Source: Rodentibacter haemolyticus
GTDB lineage: Bacteria; Pseudomonadota; Gammaproteobacteria; Enterobacterales; Pasteurellaceae
NCBI RefSeq assembly: GCF_015356115.1
Contig: NZ_CP063056.1
Span: 248,001-312,000 of the forward strand
Direction of reading: 5' to 3'
DNA length: 64,000 nucleotides
Positions within the stretch are counted from its first letter, which is position 1; each line of letters opens with the position of its first letter. The notes under the pieces were generated by a model. The model saw only the letters and a list, made by a program, of their open reading frames with translations, ran no database searches and was not told where the DNA came from. Made by a program: the position numbers and the translations under genes. Positions 17,516 through 26,919 of the stretch are shown one piece after another.

Positions 17516-19036
17516 TTAGCGTTTTTTTACCATAAAAACGAGCAACATGAGAGAAATCGCGGTGGCAATAAATCCTGCTATACCCGATTCGGTAAAACCT
17601 ACCACGATATAACCCACACAGGTTGCTGCGGCAACCGTTAACGCATAAGGCAACTGTGTTGTAACATGATCCATATGGTTGCATTTCGCCCCGGTGGAAG
17701 AAAGAATCGTTGTATCGGAAACCGGGGAACAATGATCTCCGCATACTGCACCTGCCATTACGGCAGAAAGGCAAGGTAGCATTAATTCCGGAGCGGCATT
17801 GGTTGCCATTGCCGCTGCAATCGGTAACATAATGCCGAAAGTTCCCCAACTCGTTCCCGTTGAGAATGCCATGGCCGAACCTAAGATAAATAAGATAACC
17901 GGTAGAAATTGAACCGGAATATTGCCGGAAACCAAAGAGGATAAATATTTACCGGTTTGCATATCCCCTACGATTTTATTAATTGTCCAAGCAAAAAATA
18001 AAATTGCAATCGCACCGAGCATAGATTTAATTCCCAGCACCCATGCGCGCCCATATTCCGACACGCTCACTTGGCGGCCCAACACAATTAAAATCGTTGA
18101 AACAATGACCGAGCTTGCTCCCCCCACAACAAGGGAAATGCCTACATTCGTATTTTCAAATGCACCTAATACGGAGAATGGTGTTTTTGCTTCGGCAAGC
18201 GCTTGACCACCGGTGAACATCATCATTGAAACCGTTGCAATAATCAGCACCAAAATCGGTAATACTAAATTGCGAACTTTACCTTGAACGCCTAGCTCTT
18301 CCGTTTGGGTTCTCACCTCACCTTCCATCGCCGCTCTTTCATGGCGCGCCATTGAACCGATGTCAAAAGAAAAATAAGCGACAAAAAATACCATCAATAA
18401 GGCGAAGATCGCATAGAAGTTCATTAAGCTCATTGCCACAAAAGCCCCCATCGGCGTATATTCCGTGATGGAATAAGTGGTCAATAAACCTGCCACAAGG
18501 GTAATAATATAAGCTCCCCAACTTGAAACCGGCATCATGACACACATTGGTGCAGCGGTAGAATCCAAAATATAGGCTAATTTCGCACGTGAGACTTTGA
18601 AACGATCCGTAACCGGTCTGGCAATCGCCCCTACCGCAAGACTATGAAAGTAATCATCAATAAAAGTAATAAATACCAATGAGGCGGCAAGTAATTTCGC
18701 ACCACGCCGCCCTTTAATTCGTTTCTGAGCCCATTCGGCAAAAGCACGATTGCTACCGGAAACGGTCAAAAGTGCGGTCAAAATACCAAGCAAAATTAAA
18801 AATAAGACGATATTCATATTTGAATTAATTTCACCATCGCTATAAAACAATGCGGAAATATTGTCTTTTAAATAAGTTAATGTAGATAAAATTGATGCGC
18901 CGTTAAGCATTAATGCACCGATTAAAATACCGGCACTTAAAGAAAGAAGAACACGACGTGTCGCAATCGCTAAAATAATCGCTAACAACGCAGGTACGAT
19001 AGACCAAATTGAAGAAGAATAATCGATAAGTTCCAT
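17516..19036 (-). CDS. lysW: NhaC-family transporter, probable lysine carrier (LysW type)
   Basis: A 506-residue inner-membrane carrier of the NhaC Na+/H+ antiporter family with about twelve hydrophobic helices. Motifs include TFIDDYFHSLAVGAIARPVTD and GTSWGTFGIMLPIA. A lysine riboswitch directly upstream (19096-19257) implies control by lysine, and comparative work has proposed NhaC-family members with such leaders as lysine transporters; the assignment here is by that association. I use the ATG at 19036 (MELIDYSSS), because a longer frame would be translated from riboswitch RNA. Confidence 0.8.
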   Translation of the reverse strand: MELIDYSSSIWSIVPALLAIILAIATRRVLLSLSAGILIGALMLNGASILSTLTYLKDNISALFYSDGEINSNMNIVLFLILLGILTALLTVSGSNRAFAEWAQKRIKGRRGAKLLAASLVFITFIDDYFHSLAVGAIARPVTDRFKVSRAKLAYILDSTAAPMCVMMPVSSWGAYIITLVAGLLTTYSITEYTPMGAFVAMSLMNFYAIFALLMVFFVAYFSFDIGSMARHERAAMEGEVRTQTEELGVQGKVRNLVLPILVLIIATVSMMMFTGGQALAEAKTPFSVLGAFENTNVGISLVVGGASSVIVSTILIVLGRQVSVSEYGRAWVLGIKSMLGAIAILFFAWTINKIVGDMQTGKYLSSLVSGNIPVQFLPVILFILGSAMAFSTGTSWGTFGIMLPIAAAMATNAAPELMLPCLSAVMAGAVCGDHCSPVSDTTILSSTGAKCNHMDHVTTQLPYALTVAAATCVGYIVVGFTESGIAGFIATAISLMLLVFMVKKR

Positions 19037-19095
19037 TAAGTTATACCTAAAATAATGGAGGAACGGCAGAAAATGAACCTGAAATGGCCAGCCTA

Positions 19096-19257
19096 ACCGT
19101 AGCGCTCCATAGTTAATCACTATGACAGTAACGTTCCTTTCAGATACGCTACCAACCAGTCAAAACGACTTTTAACTGATTTCGGCAACCACTCCTTTCA
19201 TTTTTCGTCATCGCTATCCGCTCGGAAAAAATACTTATAGTGGTCGCACCTCTACTT
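19096..19257 (-). promoter_or_regulatory. Lysine riboswitch (L-box) upstream of the NhaC-family gene
   Basis: On the minus strand the conserved L-box core is present in order: GTAGAGGTGCG, TAAGTA, GAAAGGAGTGG, TTGCCGAAAT, GACTGGTTGG, ACTGTCATAG and GGAGCGCTAC. The 5' GTAG pairs with the 3' CTAC to close the aptamer. Between aptamer and start codon (about 60 bases) I see no U-tract terminator, so control may be at translation; the expression platform is not resolved. Confidence 0.9.
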
Positions 19258-19478
19258 TTTATAGGGAATTTGAAGTTACAGGAAAATATAGAAAAAATCT
19301 AGTAAATTCTGTTTCTTTTTCACTTCAACCTTAATTTAACGTTCAAATAAGCTTTACGATACATATTCAAGACTTTGTTTATTTGAGTATTTATTTAAAT
19401 TTAAGGTTTACGTTTTTGATTTATTTCGTTACTATAGCCGGCGCTGGATTTATATCGTAACACCACATGGAGTTTATT
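19258..19478. other. AT-rich regulatory gap between the lysine riboswitch and hns
   Basis: A divergent, AT-rich 220-base gap with no coding potential. It should hold the promoters of the riboswitch transcript (minus) and hns (plus). Long A/T tracts are compatible with H-NS autoregulation, but no operator can be assigned. Confidence 0.4.
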
Positions 19479-19886
19479 ATGACTAATCTAATTAAAGTAT
19501 TTACCAATCTTCGCAGTATTCGTTCCGTTGTAAATGATTTAACTTTAGAACAAGCGGAAAGTTCATTAAAAAAATTTGAAGAAGCGGTTGCCGAAAAACG
19601 CGCTCAAATGGAAGAAATTCGACAAGCTGAAATTGAGCGTAGAGCACGTATTGAAAAATATAAAGAATTAATGAAAAAAGAAGGAATCACGCCCGAAGAA
19701 TTAAAAGCGATTATTGATGTTGTGGCGCCTTCCGTAATGCGTAAAAAACGTAAACCGCTTCCTGCTAAATATAGATATACCGATGTTAACGGTGAACAAA
19801 AAACTTGGACGGGTCAAGGTCGTACGCCAAGCGTTATCCAAAGAGCCTTAGACGCAGGTAAGTCTTTGTCTGACTTCGAAATTTAA
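19479..19886 (+). CDS. hns: Nucleoid protein H-NS
   Basis: H-NS binds AT-rich DNA, bridges it and silences transcription, particularly of acquired genes. The 135-residue protein has an N-terminal coiled-coil oligomerisation domain (to about residue 70, rich in E/K/R), a linker, and the C-terminal DNA-binding domain with the TWTGQGRTP loop. The ATG at 19479 is preferred over 19467, since GGAG lies 7 bases before it. Single gene with its own terminator. Confidence 0.93.
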   Translation: MTNLIKVFTNLRSIRSVVNDLTLEQAESSLKKFEEAVAEKRAQMEEIRQAEIERRARIEKYKELMKKEGITPEELKAIIDVVAPSVMRKKRKPLPAKYRYTDVNGEQKTWTGQGRTPSVIQRALDAGKSLSDFEI

Positions 19887-19900
19887 CTTATCTCATTTTC

Positions 19901-19936
19901 CGGAACCCATAGTATAAATATGGGTTCTCTTTTTTT
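19901..19936 (+). terminator. Terminator after hns
   Basis: Stem GAACCCATA / TATGGGTTC with loop GTATAAA, then CTCTTTTTTT. Confidence 0.85.
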
Positions 19937-19966
19937 ATCTATTATAAAAAGCACAACTTTAATACT

Positions 19967-20803
19967 ATGATTGAAAAAAAGATTCTTCTTACCGATTGTC
20001 CGGATGATAAAGGCTTAATTGCAAAAATTACAAACATTTGTTACAAACATCAACTTAATATTCTACACAATAATGAATTTGTAGATTTTGAAACAAAACA
20101 TTTCTTTATGCGTACCGAGCTTGAAGGAATTTTTAATGAAACAACCCTACTTGAAGATTTAAAATATAGTTTACCTAGCGGCACAAATTGTCGATTAATC
20201 GGTACACAGCGCAAACGAATTGTCATTTTAGTCACGAAAGAAGCTCACTGCCTTGGTGATATTTTGATGAAAAATTATTACGGCGCATTAAATGTGGAAA
20301 TTGCTGCCGTCATTGGCAATCATAACAATTTACGTGAATTGGTCGAACGTTTTGATATTCCATTCCATTGTGTCAGCCATGAGGGATTAACCCGAGTGGA
20401 ACATGATCAACTGCTTGCGGAAAAAATTGACGAATACGCACCCGATTATATTGTTCTTGCGAAATATATGCGTGTATTAAATCCTCAATTTGTAGAACGT
20501 TATCCTAACAGAGTGATAAATATTCATCATTCTTTCCTGCCTGCATTTATCGGTGCAAAACCTTATCAACAAGCCTACGAGCGCGGTGTAAAAATTATCG
20601 GTGCAACGGCACATTTCATTAACAATGAATTAGATCAAGGCCCGATTATTATGCAAAATGTCATTAACGTAGATCATACTTATAGTGCCGATGCAATGAT
20701 GCGCGCAGGCCGAGATGTCGAGAAAACCGTATTAAGCCGAGCGTTAGATCTCGCCTTATATGACAGAATTTTCGTCTATAAAAATAAAACGGTGGTGTTG
20801 TAA
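19967..20803 (+). CDS. purU: Formyltetrahydrofolate deformylase PurU
   Basis: Hydrolyses 10-formyl-THF to formate and THF, supplying formate for PurT and balancing one-carbon pools. The 278-residue protein has an N-terminal ACT domain (LTDCPDDKGLIAKITNIC) and a formyltransferase-like domain with the catalytic INIHHSFLPAF motif and LDQGPII. It overlaps aroA by one base, so the two are co-transcribed. Confidence 0.95.
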   Translation: MIEKKILLTDCPDDKGLIAKITNICYKHQLNILHNNEFVDFETKHFFMRTELEGIFNETTLLEDLKYSLPSGTNCRLIGTQRKRIVILVTKEAHCLGDILMKNYYGALNVEIAAVIGNHNNLRELVERFDIPFHCVSHEGLTRVEHDQLLAEKIDEYAPDYIVLAKYMRVLNPQFVERYPNRVINIHHSFLPAFIGAKPYQQAYERGVKIIGATAHFINNELDQGPIIMQNVINVDHTYSADAMMRAGRDVEKTVLSRALDLALYDRIFVYKNKTVVL

Positions 20804-22101
20804 TGGAAAAAATCACACTGACCCCTGTTAGTGCGGTTGAGGGGACGGTTAATTTACCCGGTTCGAAAAGTTTATCGAATCGTGCCCTCCTTCTTTCCGC
20901 TCTCGCTAAAGGGACAACTAAAGTGACAAACTTGCTTGATAGCGATGACATTCGTCATATGTTAAATGCGCTGAAAGCACTGGGTGTCAATTATCAACTA
21001 TCCGACGATAAAACAATTTGTGAAATCGAAGGTTTAGGTGGTGCATTTAATCTTCAAGATGGGCTTTCACTTTTTCTAGGGAATGCAGGCACAGCAATGC
21101 GCCCATTAACGGCGGCACTTTGTCTAAAAGGTAAAATGACCGGAGAAGTGATTCTTACCGGTGAACCACGAATGAAAGAGCGTCCGATTCTTCATTTAGT
21201 TGATGCGCTCCGTCAAGCCGGTGCGGATGTGCGTTATTTGGAAAACGAGGGCTACCCGCCTCTTGCTATTCGCAATACAGGGCTTAAAGGCGGAAAAATA
21301 CAAATTGACGGTTCAATTTCCTCCCAATTTTTGACCGCACTTTTAATGGCTGCACCGCTTGCTGAAAATGATATGGAAATAGAAATTGTGGGTGATTTGG
21401 TTTCTAAACCTTATATTGATATTACGCTCGCAATGATGAAAGATTTTGGTGTGACAGTAGAAAATCAGGCATACCAAATATTTCGTATTAAAGGTAATCA
21501 ATCTTATATTTCACCGGGCAAATATTTGGTTGAAGGTGATGCTTCTTCAGCCTCTTACTTCTTAGCAGCCGGTGCAATTAAAGGCAAAGTGATCGTTACC
21601 GGAATCGGTAAAAACTCCATTCAAGGAGATCGCTTATTTGCAGACGTACTCGAAAAAATGGGCGCACGTATCACTTGGGGAGAAGATTTCATTCAAGCGG
21701 AACACGATAAACTTCAGGGAATAGATATGGATATGAACCATATCCCCGATGCGGCAATGACCATTGCGACAACAGCACTTTTTGCCGAAGGTGAAACCGT
21801 TATTCGCAATATTTACAATTGGCGGGTAAAAGAAACCGACCGCTTATCGGCAATGGCAACCGAATTGCGTAAAGTCGGGGCAGAAGTCGAAGAGGGCGAA
21901 GATTTTATTCGTATTCAACCGCTTCCATTGGAAAAATTTCAACTAGCGGATATCGCAACCTATAATGATCATCGTATGGCAATGTGTTTTGCATTGATAG
22001 CACTTTCCAACACACCGGTTAATATTCTCGATCCAAAATGCACTACGAAAACCTTTCCGACATTCTTTGAAAAGTTTGAGGAAATTTGTGTAAGAAACTA
22101 A
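20803..22101 (+). CDS. aroA: 3-phosphoshikimate 1-carboxyvinyltransferase (EPSP synthase)
   Basis: Sixth step of the shikimate pathway: joins PEP to shikimate 3-phosphate. The 432-residue protein has LPGSKSLSNRALLLSALAKG at the N-terminus, LFLGNAGTAMRPLTA, the active-site region GDASSASYFLAAGA, and C-terminal NDHRMAMCFAL. The length is normal. It overlaps the purU stop and ends in a terminator shared with serS. Confidence 0.97.
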   Translation: MEKITLTPVSAVEGTVNLPGSKSLSNRALLLSALAKGTTKVTNLLDSDDIRHMLNALKALGVNYQLSDDKTICEIEGLGGAFNLQDGLSLFLGNAGTAMRPLTAALCLKGKMTGEVILTGEPRMKERPILHLVDALRQAGADVRYLENEGYPPLAIRNTGLKGGKIQIDGSISSQFLTALLMAAPLAENDMEIEIVGDLVSKPYIDITLAMMKDFGVTVENQAYQIFRIKGNQSYISPGKYLVEGDASSASYFLAAGAIKGKVIVTGIGKNSIQGDRLFADVLEKMGARITWGEDFIQAEHDKLQGIDMDMNHIPDAAMTIATTALFAEGETVIRNIYNWRVKETDRLSAMATELRKVGAEVEEGEDFIRIQPLPLEKFQLADIATYNDHRMAMCFALIALSNTPVNILDPKCTTKTFPTFFEKFEEICVRN

Positions 22102-22131
22102 AAGTGCGGTTGATTTCAACCGCTCTTTTAT
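22101..22131. terminator. Bidirectional terminator between aroA and serS
   Basis: AAAGTGCGGTTGA and TCAACCGCTCTTTT form an inverted repeat with A and T runs on opposite sides; one arm is a complete uptake sequence and the other a degenerate one. Confidence 0.75.
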
Positions 22132-22144
22132 CTTAACTTCCGTG

Positions 22145-23434
22145 CTACTTTCCGATCACTTCTAATCCGCCCATATAGGGTCTTAATACTTCCGGTACGG
22201 TAATTGAACCGTCAGCATTTTGGTAGTTTTCAAGTACAGCCACCAACGTGCGACCAACAGCTAATCCGGAACCGTTCAAAGTATGCACCAAACGGGTTTT
22301 CTTATCGCCTTTCGCTTTACAACGCGCTTGCATACGACGGGCTTGGAAATCCCACATATTTGAACAGGAAGAAATTTCACGGTATGTATTTTGCGCAGGT
22401 ATCCACACCTCTAAATCATAGGTTTTGCAAGAACCAAATCCCATATCACCGGTACAAAGCAACACTTTTCGGTATGGCAGATTCAATAATTGCAATACTT
22501 TTTCCGCATGAGAGGTTAATTCTTCTAAGGCTTCCATTGATTTATCCGGATCCACAATTTGTACCATTTCCACTTTATCAAATTGATGCATACGAATTAA
22601 ACCGCGGGTATCCCGCCCATAAGAACCGGCTTCAGAACGAAAACATGGGGTATGTGCCGTCATTTTGATCGGCAATTCCGCTTCATCAATAATCACATCA
22701 CGCACTAAATTTGTTACCGGCACTTCCGCTGTTGGAATTAATGCATAAGGTTGCTCGCCTTCCAATGCATTGGTATGGAATAAATCTTCACCGAATTTCG
22801 GCAATTGTCCTGTGCCGTAAAGGGTTGCGTGATTCACGAGATAAGGCACGTAAGTTTCTAAATAACCATGTTGCTCGGTATGAAGATCCAACATAAATTG
22901 AGCTAACGCACGGTGCATTTTCGCAATTTGTCCTTTCATCACGGCAAAACGCGCACCGGCTAATTTCGCACCGGCGGCAAAATCCAGTCCGTCCGTTTTC
23001 TCCCCCAAAGTTACATGATCTTTAATTTCAAAATCAAAGGTGCGTGGCGTACCCCAACGTAAAATTTCAAGATTTTCGCTATCATCCTTACCGAGCGGCA
23101 CTTCATCCGACGGAAGATTCGGAATGGTTAACGCAATTTGATTGATTTCCGCAAGTACCGCATCAAGTTGTACTTTCGCTTCATTTAACTGCTCGCCCAT
23201 ATTATCCACTTCAGCCAATAACGGGGCGATATCTTCACCACGAGCTTTCGCCGCCCCAATCGCTTTTGAGCGTGTATTACGTTCCGCTTGCAAGGTTTCG
23301 GTTTTTACTTGAAGTGCTTTGCGTTGTTCTTCCAACGCTACTAATTTTTCCGTATCAAGGATGAAATTACGTTTAATTTTTAATTTTTCAGCCGTTTCCG
23401 CCAAATTATTGCGGAGTAAATTTGGATCGATCAT
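22145..23434 (-). CDS. serS: Seryl-tRNA synthetase
   Basis: Charges tRNA-Ser and tRNA-Sec with serine. The 429-residue class II synthetase has an N-terminal coiled-coil arm (about residues 25-100) and the class II motifs: TAEVPVTNL, the motif 2 region CFRSEAGSYGRDTRGLIRMHQF, and motif 3 NGSGLAVGRTLVAVLENYQ. It stands alone and converges with aroA. Confidence 0.97.
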   Translation of the reverse strand: MIDPNLLRNNLAETAEKLKIKRNFILDTEKLVALEEQRKALQVKTETLQAERNTRSKAIGAAKARGEDIAPLLAEVDNMGEQLNEAKVQLDAVLAEINQIALTIPNLPSDEVPLGKDDSENLEILRWGTPRTFDFEIKDHVTLGEKTDGLDFAAGAKLAGARFAVMKGQIAKMHRALAQFMLDLHTEQHGYLETYVPYLVNHATLYGTGQLPKFGEDLFHTNALEGEQPYALIPTAEVPVTNLVRDVIIDEAELPIKMTAHTPCFRSEAGSYGRDTRGLIRMHQFDKVEMVQIVDPDKSMEALEELTSHAEKVLQLLNLPYRKVLLCTGDMGFGSCKTYDLEVWIPAQNTYREISSCSNMWDFQARRMQARCKAKGDKKTRLVHTLNGSGLAVGRTLVAVLENYQNADGSITVPEVLRPYMGGLEVIGK

Positions 23435-23684
23435 TGGATTTCCTTCGTCTTCGTTAAAATGAAAAATGTCTCTATTCTAACGTGCTTTAATAAAATAAAC
23501 CAGTTAAAAGCCCATAGAAACAAGGATTTTATAAAAATCAAAAAATTTTTTGACCGCACTTTTAACCATACCGAAACCTCAATTTTATTTTGTGATCCGG
23601 TTCAAATTTTTGTGTTTCACTTCTATTAATTTTTTGTAAAAAGAGTAAAGTAAAGACAGTTTTAGTAACCACAGGAGCCTGTTT

Positions 23685-23903
23685 ATGTTTCCAGAATTTA
23701 GAGAATTAATCACCAAACTAAAAAGTAACGATGCCTATTTTGATCGCTTATTTGAAAAGCATAATGAATTAGATCATGATATTCAGAATAAAGAGCAAAA
23801 CATTCAGCTTGCAACTCACACTGAAATTGAGATTTTAAAAAAAGAGAAATTACGAATTAAAGACGAACTTTACGCTTATTTGAAGAAGAAAGCGATCGAA
23901 TAA
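23685..23903 (+). CDS. YdcH-like small protein (DUF465)
   Basis: A 72-residue, mostly helical charged protein that reads as a DUF465/YdcH family member (MFPEFRELITKLKSND start, HTEIEILKKEKLRIKDELY end). Function unknown in the family. A good ribosome binding site (AGGAG) sits 7 bases before the ATG. About 65 bases upstream, TTTTGTGATCC resembles half of a CRP site. Confidence 0.8.
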   Translation: MFPEFRELITKLKSNDAYFDRLFEKHNELDHDIQNKEQNIQLATHTEIEILKKEKLRIKDELYAYLKKKAIE

Positions 23904-23948
23904 AAAGTGCGGTGTTATATCGCGATAAAGTGCAATTAAAATTGACAG

Positions 23949-24116
23949 CATTATGCAACACTAGCACAAATCATTGTAGGCTGTCGTTAGGCGAAGCCGT
24001 AACGCACAGATTAACAATAGCTTAATGATGAAACGGTGCGTTACGCAAAACTTAACGCACCCTACCTCCGATAAATATCGGATATAAAATTTCCTTTGTG
24101 CGACCAATACACAATA
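23949..24116. repeat. MITE-like inverted-repeat element, copy 2
   Basis: A 168-base element between the DUF465 gene and glnD. The right end, read on the minus strand, begins TATTGTGTATTGGTCGCACAAA, nearly the same as the ends of the other copies; the left end (CATTATGCAACACTAGCACAAA) matches it at 14 of 22 positions. The core carries inverted GTTAGGCGAAGCCGTAACGCAC / GGTGCGTTACGC...AACGCACC blocks and ends in CCCTACC. Core sequence is shared with copy 3 (41358-41500). Confidence 0.5.
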
Positions 24117-24142
24117 CCGAAAATTGACCGCACTTTTTTCTT

Positions 24143-26734
24143 TTATCGAATTTTCCGGTAAATCACTTCACGCAAGTTTTCTTTTTCTTGCAAAGTTAAG
24201 GCTTTATCTTCTTGATTTTTTAGAATAAAGAAATCCTCTGCTTTTTCGCCTACGGTAGTAATTTTGGCATTTAATAAATTCAAATTAAGATCGCTAAAAA
24301 TTCGGCTTATTTCGGCTAATAACCCGGGTTTATCTAAAGCAATCAATTCCATTTCAGTCTGTTCCGTTTTACTTTCACGCAAGAAGCGCACATCGGTTTT
24401 TACCGAAAAATGTTGCAATTGACGATTTACCGGAAGGGATAAAGTTGGACGCATTTCACTTTGTAACGTCAGCATTAATGCGCTTTCTAACTCACGACGA
24501 CGATCAAATTTCACCAAATCACCATTTAGTTCCGTAATGATAAAGCTATCGAACACATAACTATCTTGTGTCGTAATAATTTGTGCATCGTGAATACTGA
24601 ATTTTTTTGCGCCAATGGTGGTAACCACTTTATTAAAGAGATGTGGTTGATCTTGACAGTAAATAAAGACTTCCGTCCCGCCCAAAGCAAAACGATTGGT
24701 AATTTTAACTAACAATTCGCCTGAAAAATCAATCAGTAATGCGGTATGCCCTGCAATTTGTTTCGGTGTGTTACGTAAAAAATATTCATCCGGACAACGC
24801 GCCCATAAAGTTTGAATGGCCGTCTCCGAATAGATGGCCGAATCCGACGTTAAAATTTGCCAAGCTAAGCGGCGATTTTCTTCCGATTTTTCCGAATAAT
24901 CCAACAATTCCAACATACCTTGGCTAAACTGTTGCTTGGTGAAATCATACAAAGAAGAAAAAAGCGACCGTTTCCAACTATTCCAGAGTGTGGCATTCGT
25001 CGCACAAATATCCGCAACGGTAAGGCAAGTTAAATAGTCCAAACGAACCTGATTTTGTACCGCTTCTGCGAATTTCATTACAACTTCAGGATCGTGAATA
25101 TCTCTACGCTGTGCGGTGATCGACATCAATAAATGGGATTGAACCAACCACTTCAAGGTGTCAATTTCACGCCGATCAAAGCCGTGTAATTCGGCAAATT
25201 CCACCACATCCACCGCACCCAGTTCTGCATGATCTCCCCCTCGCCCTTTTGCAATATCGTGAAATAATGCAGCCAGGTAAAGTAAAGTGCGGTCAGAAAA
25301 TTGACTGAATATTTGATGGCAAATCGGGTGTTCGATTTTACTTTCCTTATGCAAAAAACGTTCCAGTTTCAACATCACCCGCAAGGTATGCTCATCTACC
25401 GTGTAAATATGGAATAAATCAAATTGCATTAAGCCTTCGATTGCCTGCCATTGGCTTAAATAAGCCGTTAATACGCCATATTGGTGCATAGGAACAAAAG
25501 CCCGTTGAATTGCATTCGGTTGATTAAATAATCGTAAAAACTTCTCACGAGCCGCCGCTATTTCGCATAATTTCTGCGGAAACTGTTCAAGACCGAGTTG
25601 TAGTTTTCGTAAAGTCGTGGGATGAATTATCGCCCGTTCAAATTGTGTGAGATAAAAGAATAAATCTAAAATACGTTCGGGGCTTTGCAAGAATAAATCC
25701 GAATTGCGCAAGCATAAGCTACCATTCACTAATTCAAAATCATCATCCAATTGATGAATAAAGACATCATAATGGGTTGAAAGAAAACGTTCGCGATAAT
25801 CTTGGATTAATAAATTACTAATCAGCGAAATACGATGTAACGCTTGGAAAAAACGCTTCATCATTTTTTCCACCCCCTGATTACCCTCTTCCGTGAAACC
25901 TAATAATTCGCTCACTTTTATTTGGCGATCAAACAACAAACGATTGTCATAACGCTTCAAAATTAAATGCAAAGCAAACCGCACTTTAAATAAAAAGGCT
26001 TGGCTTTCTTGTAAGCGTTGATATTCCTGCGGATAAATAAACCCGCTCTGCAAAATCGCCTCTAATGTCAACGCACCGGTATGGCGCAATGCAATCCAAT
26101 ACAATAGATGCAAATCACGCAAACCGCCGGGACTGTATTTAATATCCGGTTCCAGATTGTAAGCGGTGTTGTGATAGCGATGATAACGTTCGGTTTGCTC
26201 TTGCACTTTCGCATTAAAAAACGCTTCCTTCGACCAAAAATCAGCACGTTTCACCCGTTCCTGAAGCACCTCAAAGTGCGGTTGATTTCCCGCAAGAAAT
26301 CGGGCTTCCAATAAATTCGTTGCAATCGTAATATCTTGTTTACCTTCCCTTTCACACTGTGTAAGCGTACGCACGCTATGCCCGACTTCAAAACCGCTAT
26401 CCCACAAAAATCGTACAAATTGCTCAATTTTTTCTTCCATATCCACCGTAAGCGACTGTTCCGACAAAATAAGAAAATCCAAGTCGGATAATGGAAACAT
26501 TTCCTTGCGTCCATAACCGCCTACGGCGATTAATGCGAGTTGAGAGACTTCACTCAACCCCATGTCTTGCCATAGTTGATTTAACAACGCATCATAAAAA
26601 TCACTGCGATTTTCGATGAGTGCAAAAATGGAAAAATCCGCAAAATGCGCCAATTCAAATTGCTTGAGATTTTCACGTTGAATTTTGACCGCACTTGGGG
26701 TTAAGGGTGAAATGATTTCAAAAGGGAAAAGCAT
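24143..26734 (-). CDS. glnD: PII uridylyltransferase/uridylyl-removing enzyme GlnD
   Basis: Master nitrogen sensor that adds or removes UMP on PII proteins according to glutamine. The 863-residue protein has the nucleotidyltransferase motif GGYGRKEMFPLSDLDFLI (about residue 70), an HD domain for deuridylylation (HDIAKGRGGDHAELG, about residue 490) and two C-terminal ACT domains. The length matches the family. Single gene; PII and glnA are elsewhere. Confidence 0.96.
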   Translation of the reverse strand: MLFPFEIISPLTPSAVKIQRENLKQFELAHFADFSIFALIENRSDFYDALLNQLWQDMGLSEVSQLALIAVGGYGRKEMFPLSDLDFLILSEQSLTVDMEEKIEQFVRFLWDSGFEVGHSVRTLTQCEREGKQDITIATNLLEARFLAGNQPHFEVLQERVKRADFWSKEAFFNAKVQEQTERYHRYHNTAYNLEPDIKYSPGGLRDLHLLYWIALRHTGALTLEAILQSGFIYPQEYQRLQESQAFLFKVRFALHLILKRYDNRLLFDRQIKVSELLGFTEEGNQGVEKMMKRFFQALHRISLISNLLIQDYRERFLSTHYDVFIHQLDDDFELVNGSLCLRNSDLFLQSPERILDLFFYLTQFERAIIHPTTLRKLQLGLEQFPQKLCEIAAAREKFLRLFNQPNAIQRAFVPMHQYGVLTAYLSQWQAIEGLMQFDLFHIYTVDEHTLRVMLKLERFLHKESKIEHPICHQIFSQFSDRTLLYLAALFHDIAKGRGGDHAELGAVDVVEFAELHGFDRREIDTLKWLVQSHLLMSITAQRRDIHDPEVVMKFAEAVQNQVRLDYLTCLTVADICATNATLWNSWKRSLFSSLYDFTKQQFSQGMLELLDYSEKSEENRRLAWQILTSDSAIYSETAIQTLWARCPDEYFLRNTPKQIAGHTALLIDFSGELLVKITNRFALGGTEVFIYCQDQPHLFNKVVTTIGAKKFSIHDAQIITTQDSYVFDSFIITELNGDLVKFDRRRELESALMLTLQSEMRPTLSLPVNRQLQHFSVKTDVRFLRESKTEQTEMELIALDKPGLLAEISRIFSDLNLNLLNAKITTVGEKAEDFFILKNQEDKALTLQEKENLREVIYRKIR

Positions 26735-26771
26735 ATTGTTTCAATAATATAGAAAATCGTGGAACACATTA

Positions 26772-26878
26772 TATAGTGAATTAAATGAAAATGGGCACAA
26801 AGCGGCAAGTCGAAGACAAAACAAAAACAGCACGACGAGCTAGCAATGTACTAGGCATTAATTTTTTAATTCACTATA
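26772..26878. repeat. Correia-like repeat element between glnD and map
   Basis: A 107-base element with terminal inverted repeats TATAGTGAATTAAA on the left and TTTAATTCACTATA on the right. The interior (GGGCACAAAGCGGCAAGTCG ... CAGCACGACGAGCTAGCA) resembles the interior of Neisseria Correia repeats (TATAGTGGATTAA ends) as I recall them. A TA dinucleotide at both ends would fit the target-site duplication. Such elements can carry promoters or IHF sites; none is assigned here. Confidence 0.65.
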
Positions 26879-26881
26879 AAG

Positions 26882-26906
26882 AAAAAGCCCACAAATGTGA
26901 GCTTTA
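26882..26906 (-). terminator. Terminator after map
   Basis: On the minus strand AAAGCTCACA and TGTGGGCTTTTT form a hairpin with a short loop and one G-U pair, followed by a T-run; it begins just after the map stop. Confidence 0.7.
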
Positions 26907-26919
26907 TCGGTAAGTTCAA

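Noticed and set aside
19037..19120. Extended N-terminus of the NhaC-family protein (starting MINYGALRLGW)
   Set aside because: These codons fall in the end of the lysine riboswitch and its downstream leader, and have no family match; the ATG at 19036 is the sensible start.
23600..23620. CRP-S site upstream of the DUF465 gene
   Set aside because: TGTGATCCGGTTCAAA has only one good half-site; too weak to call.
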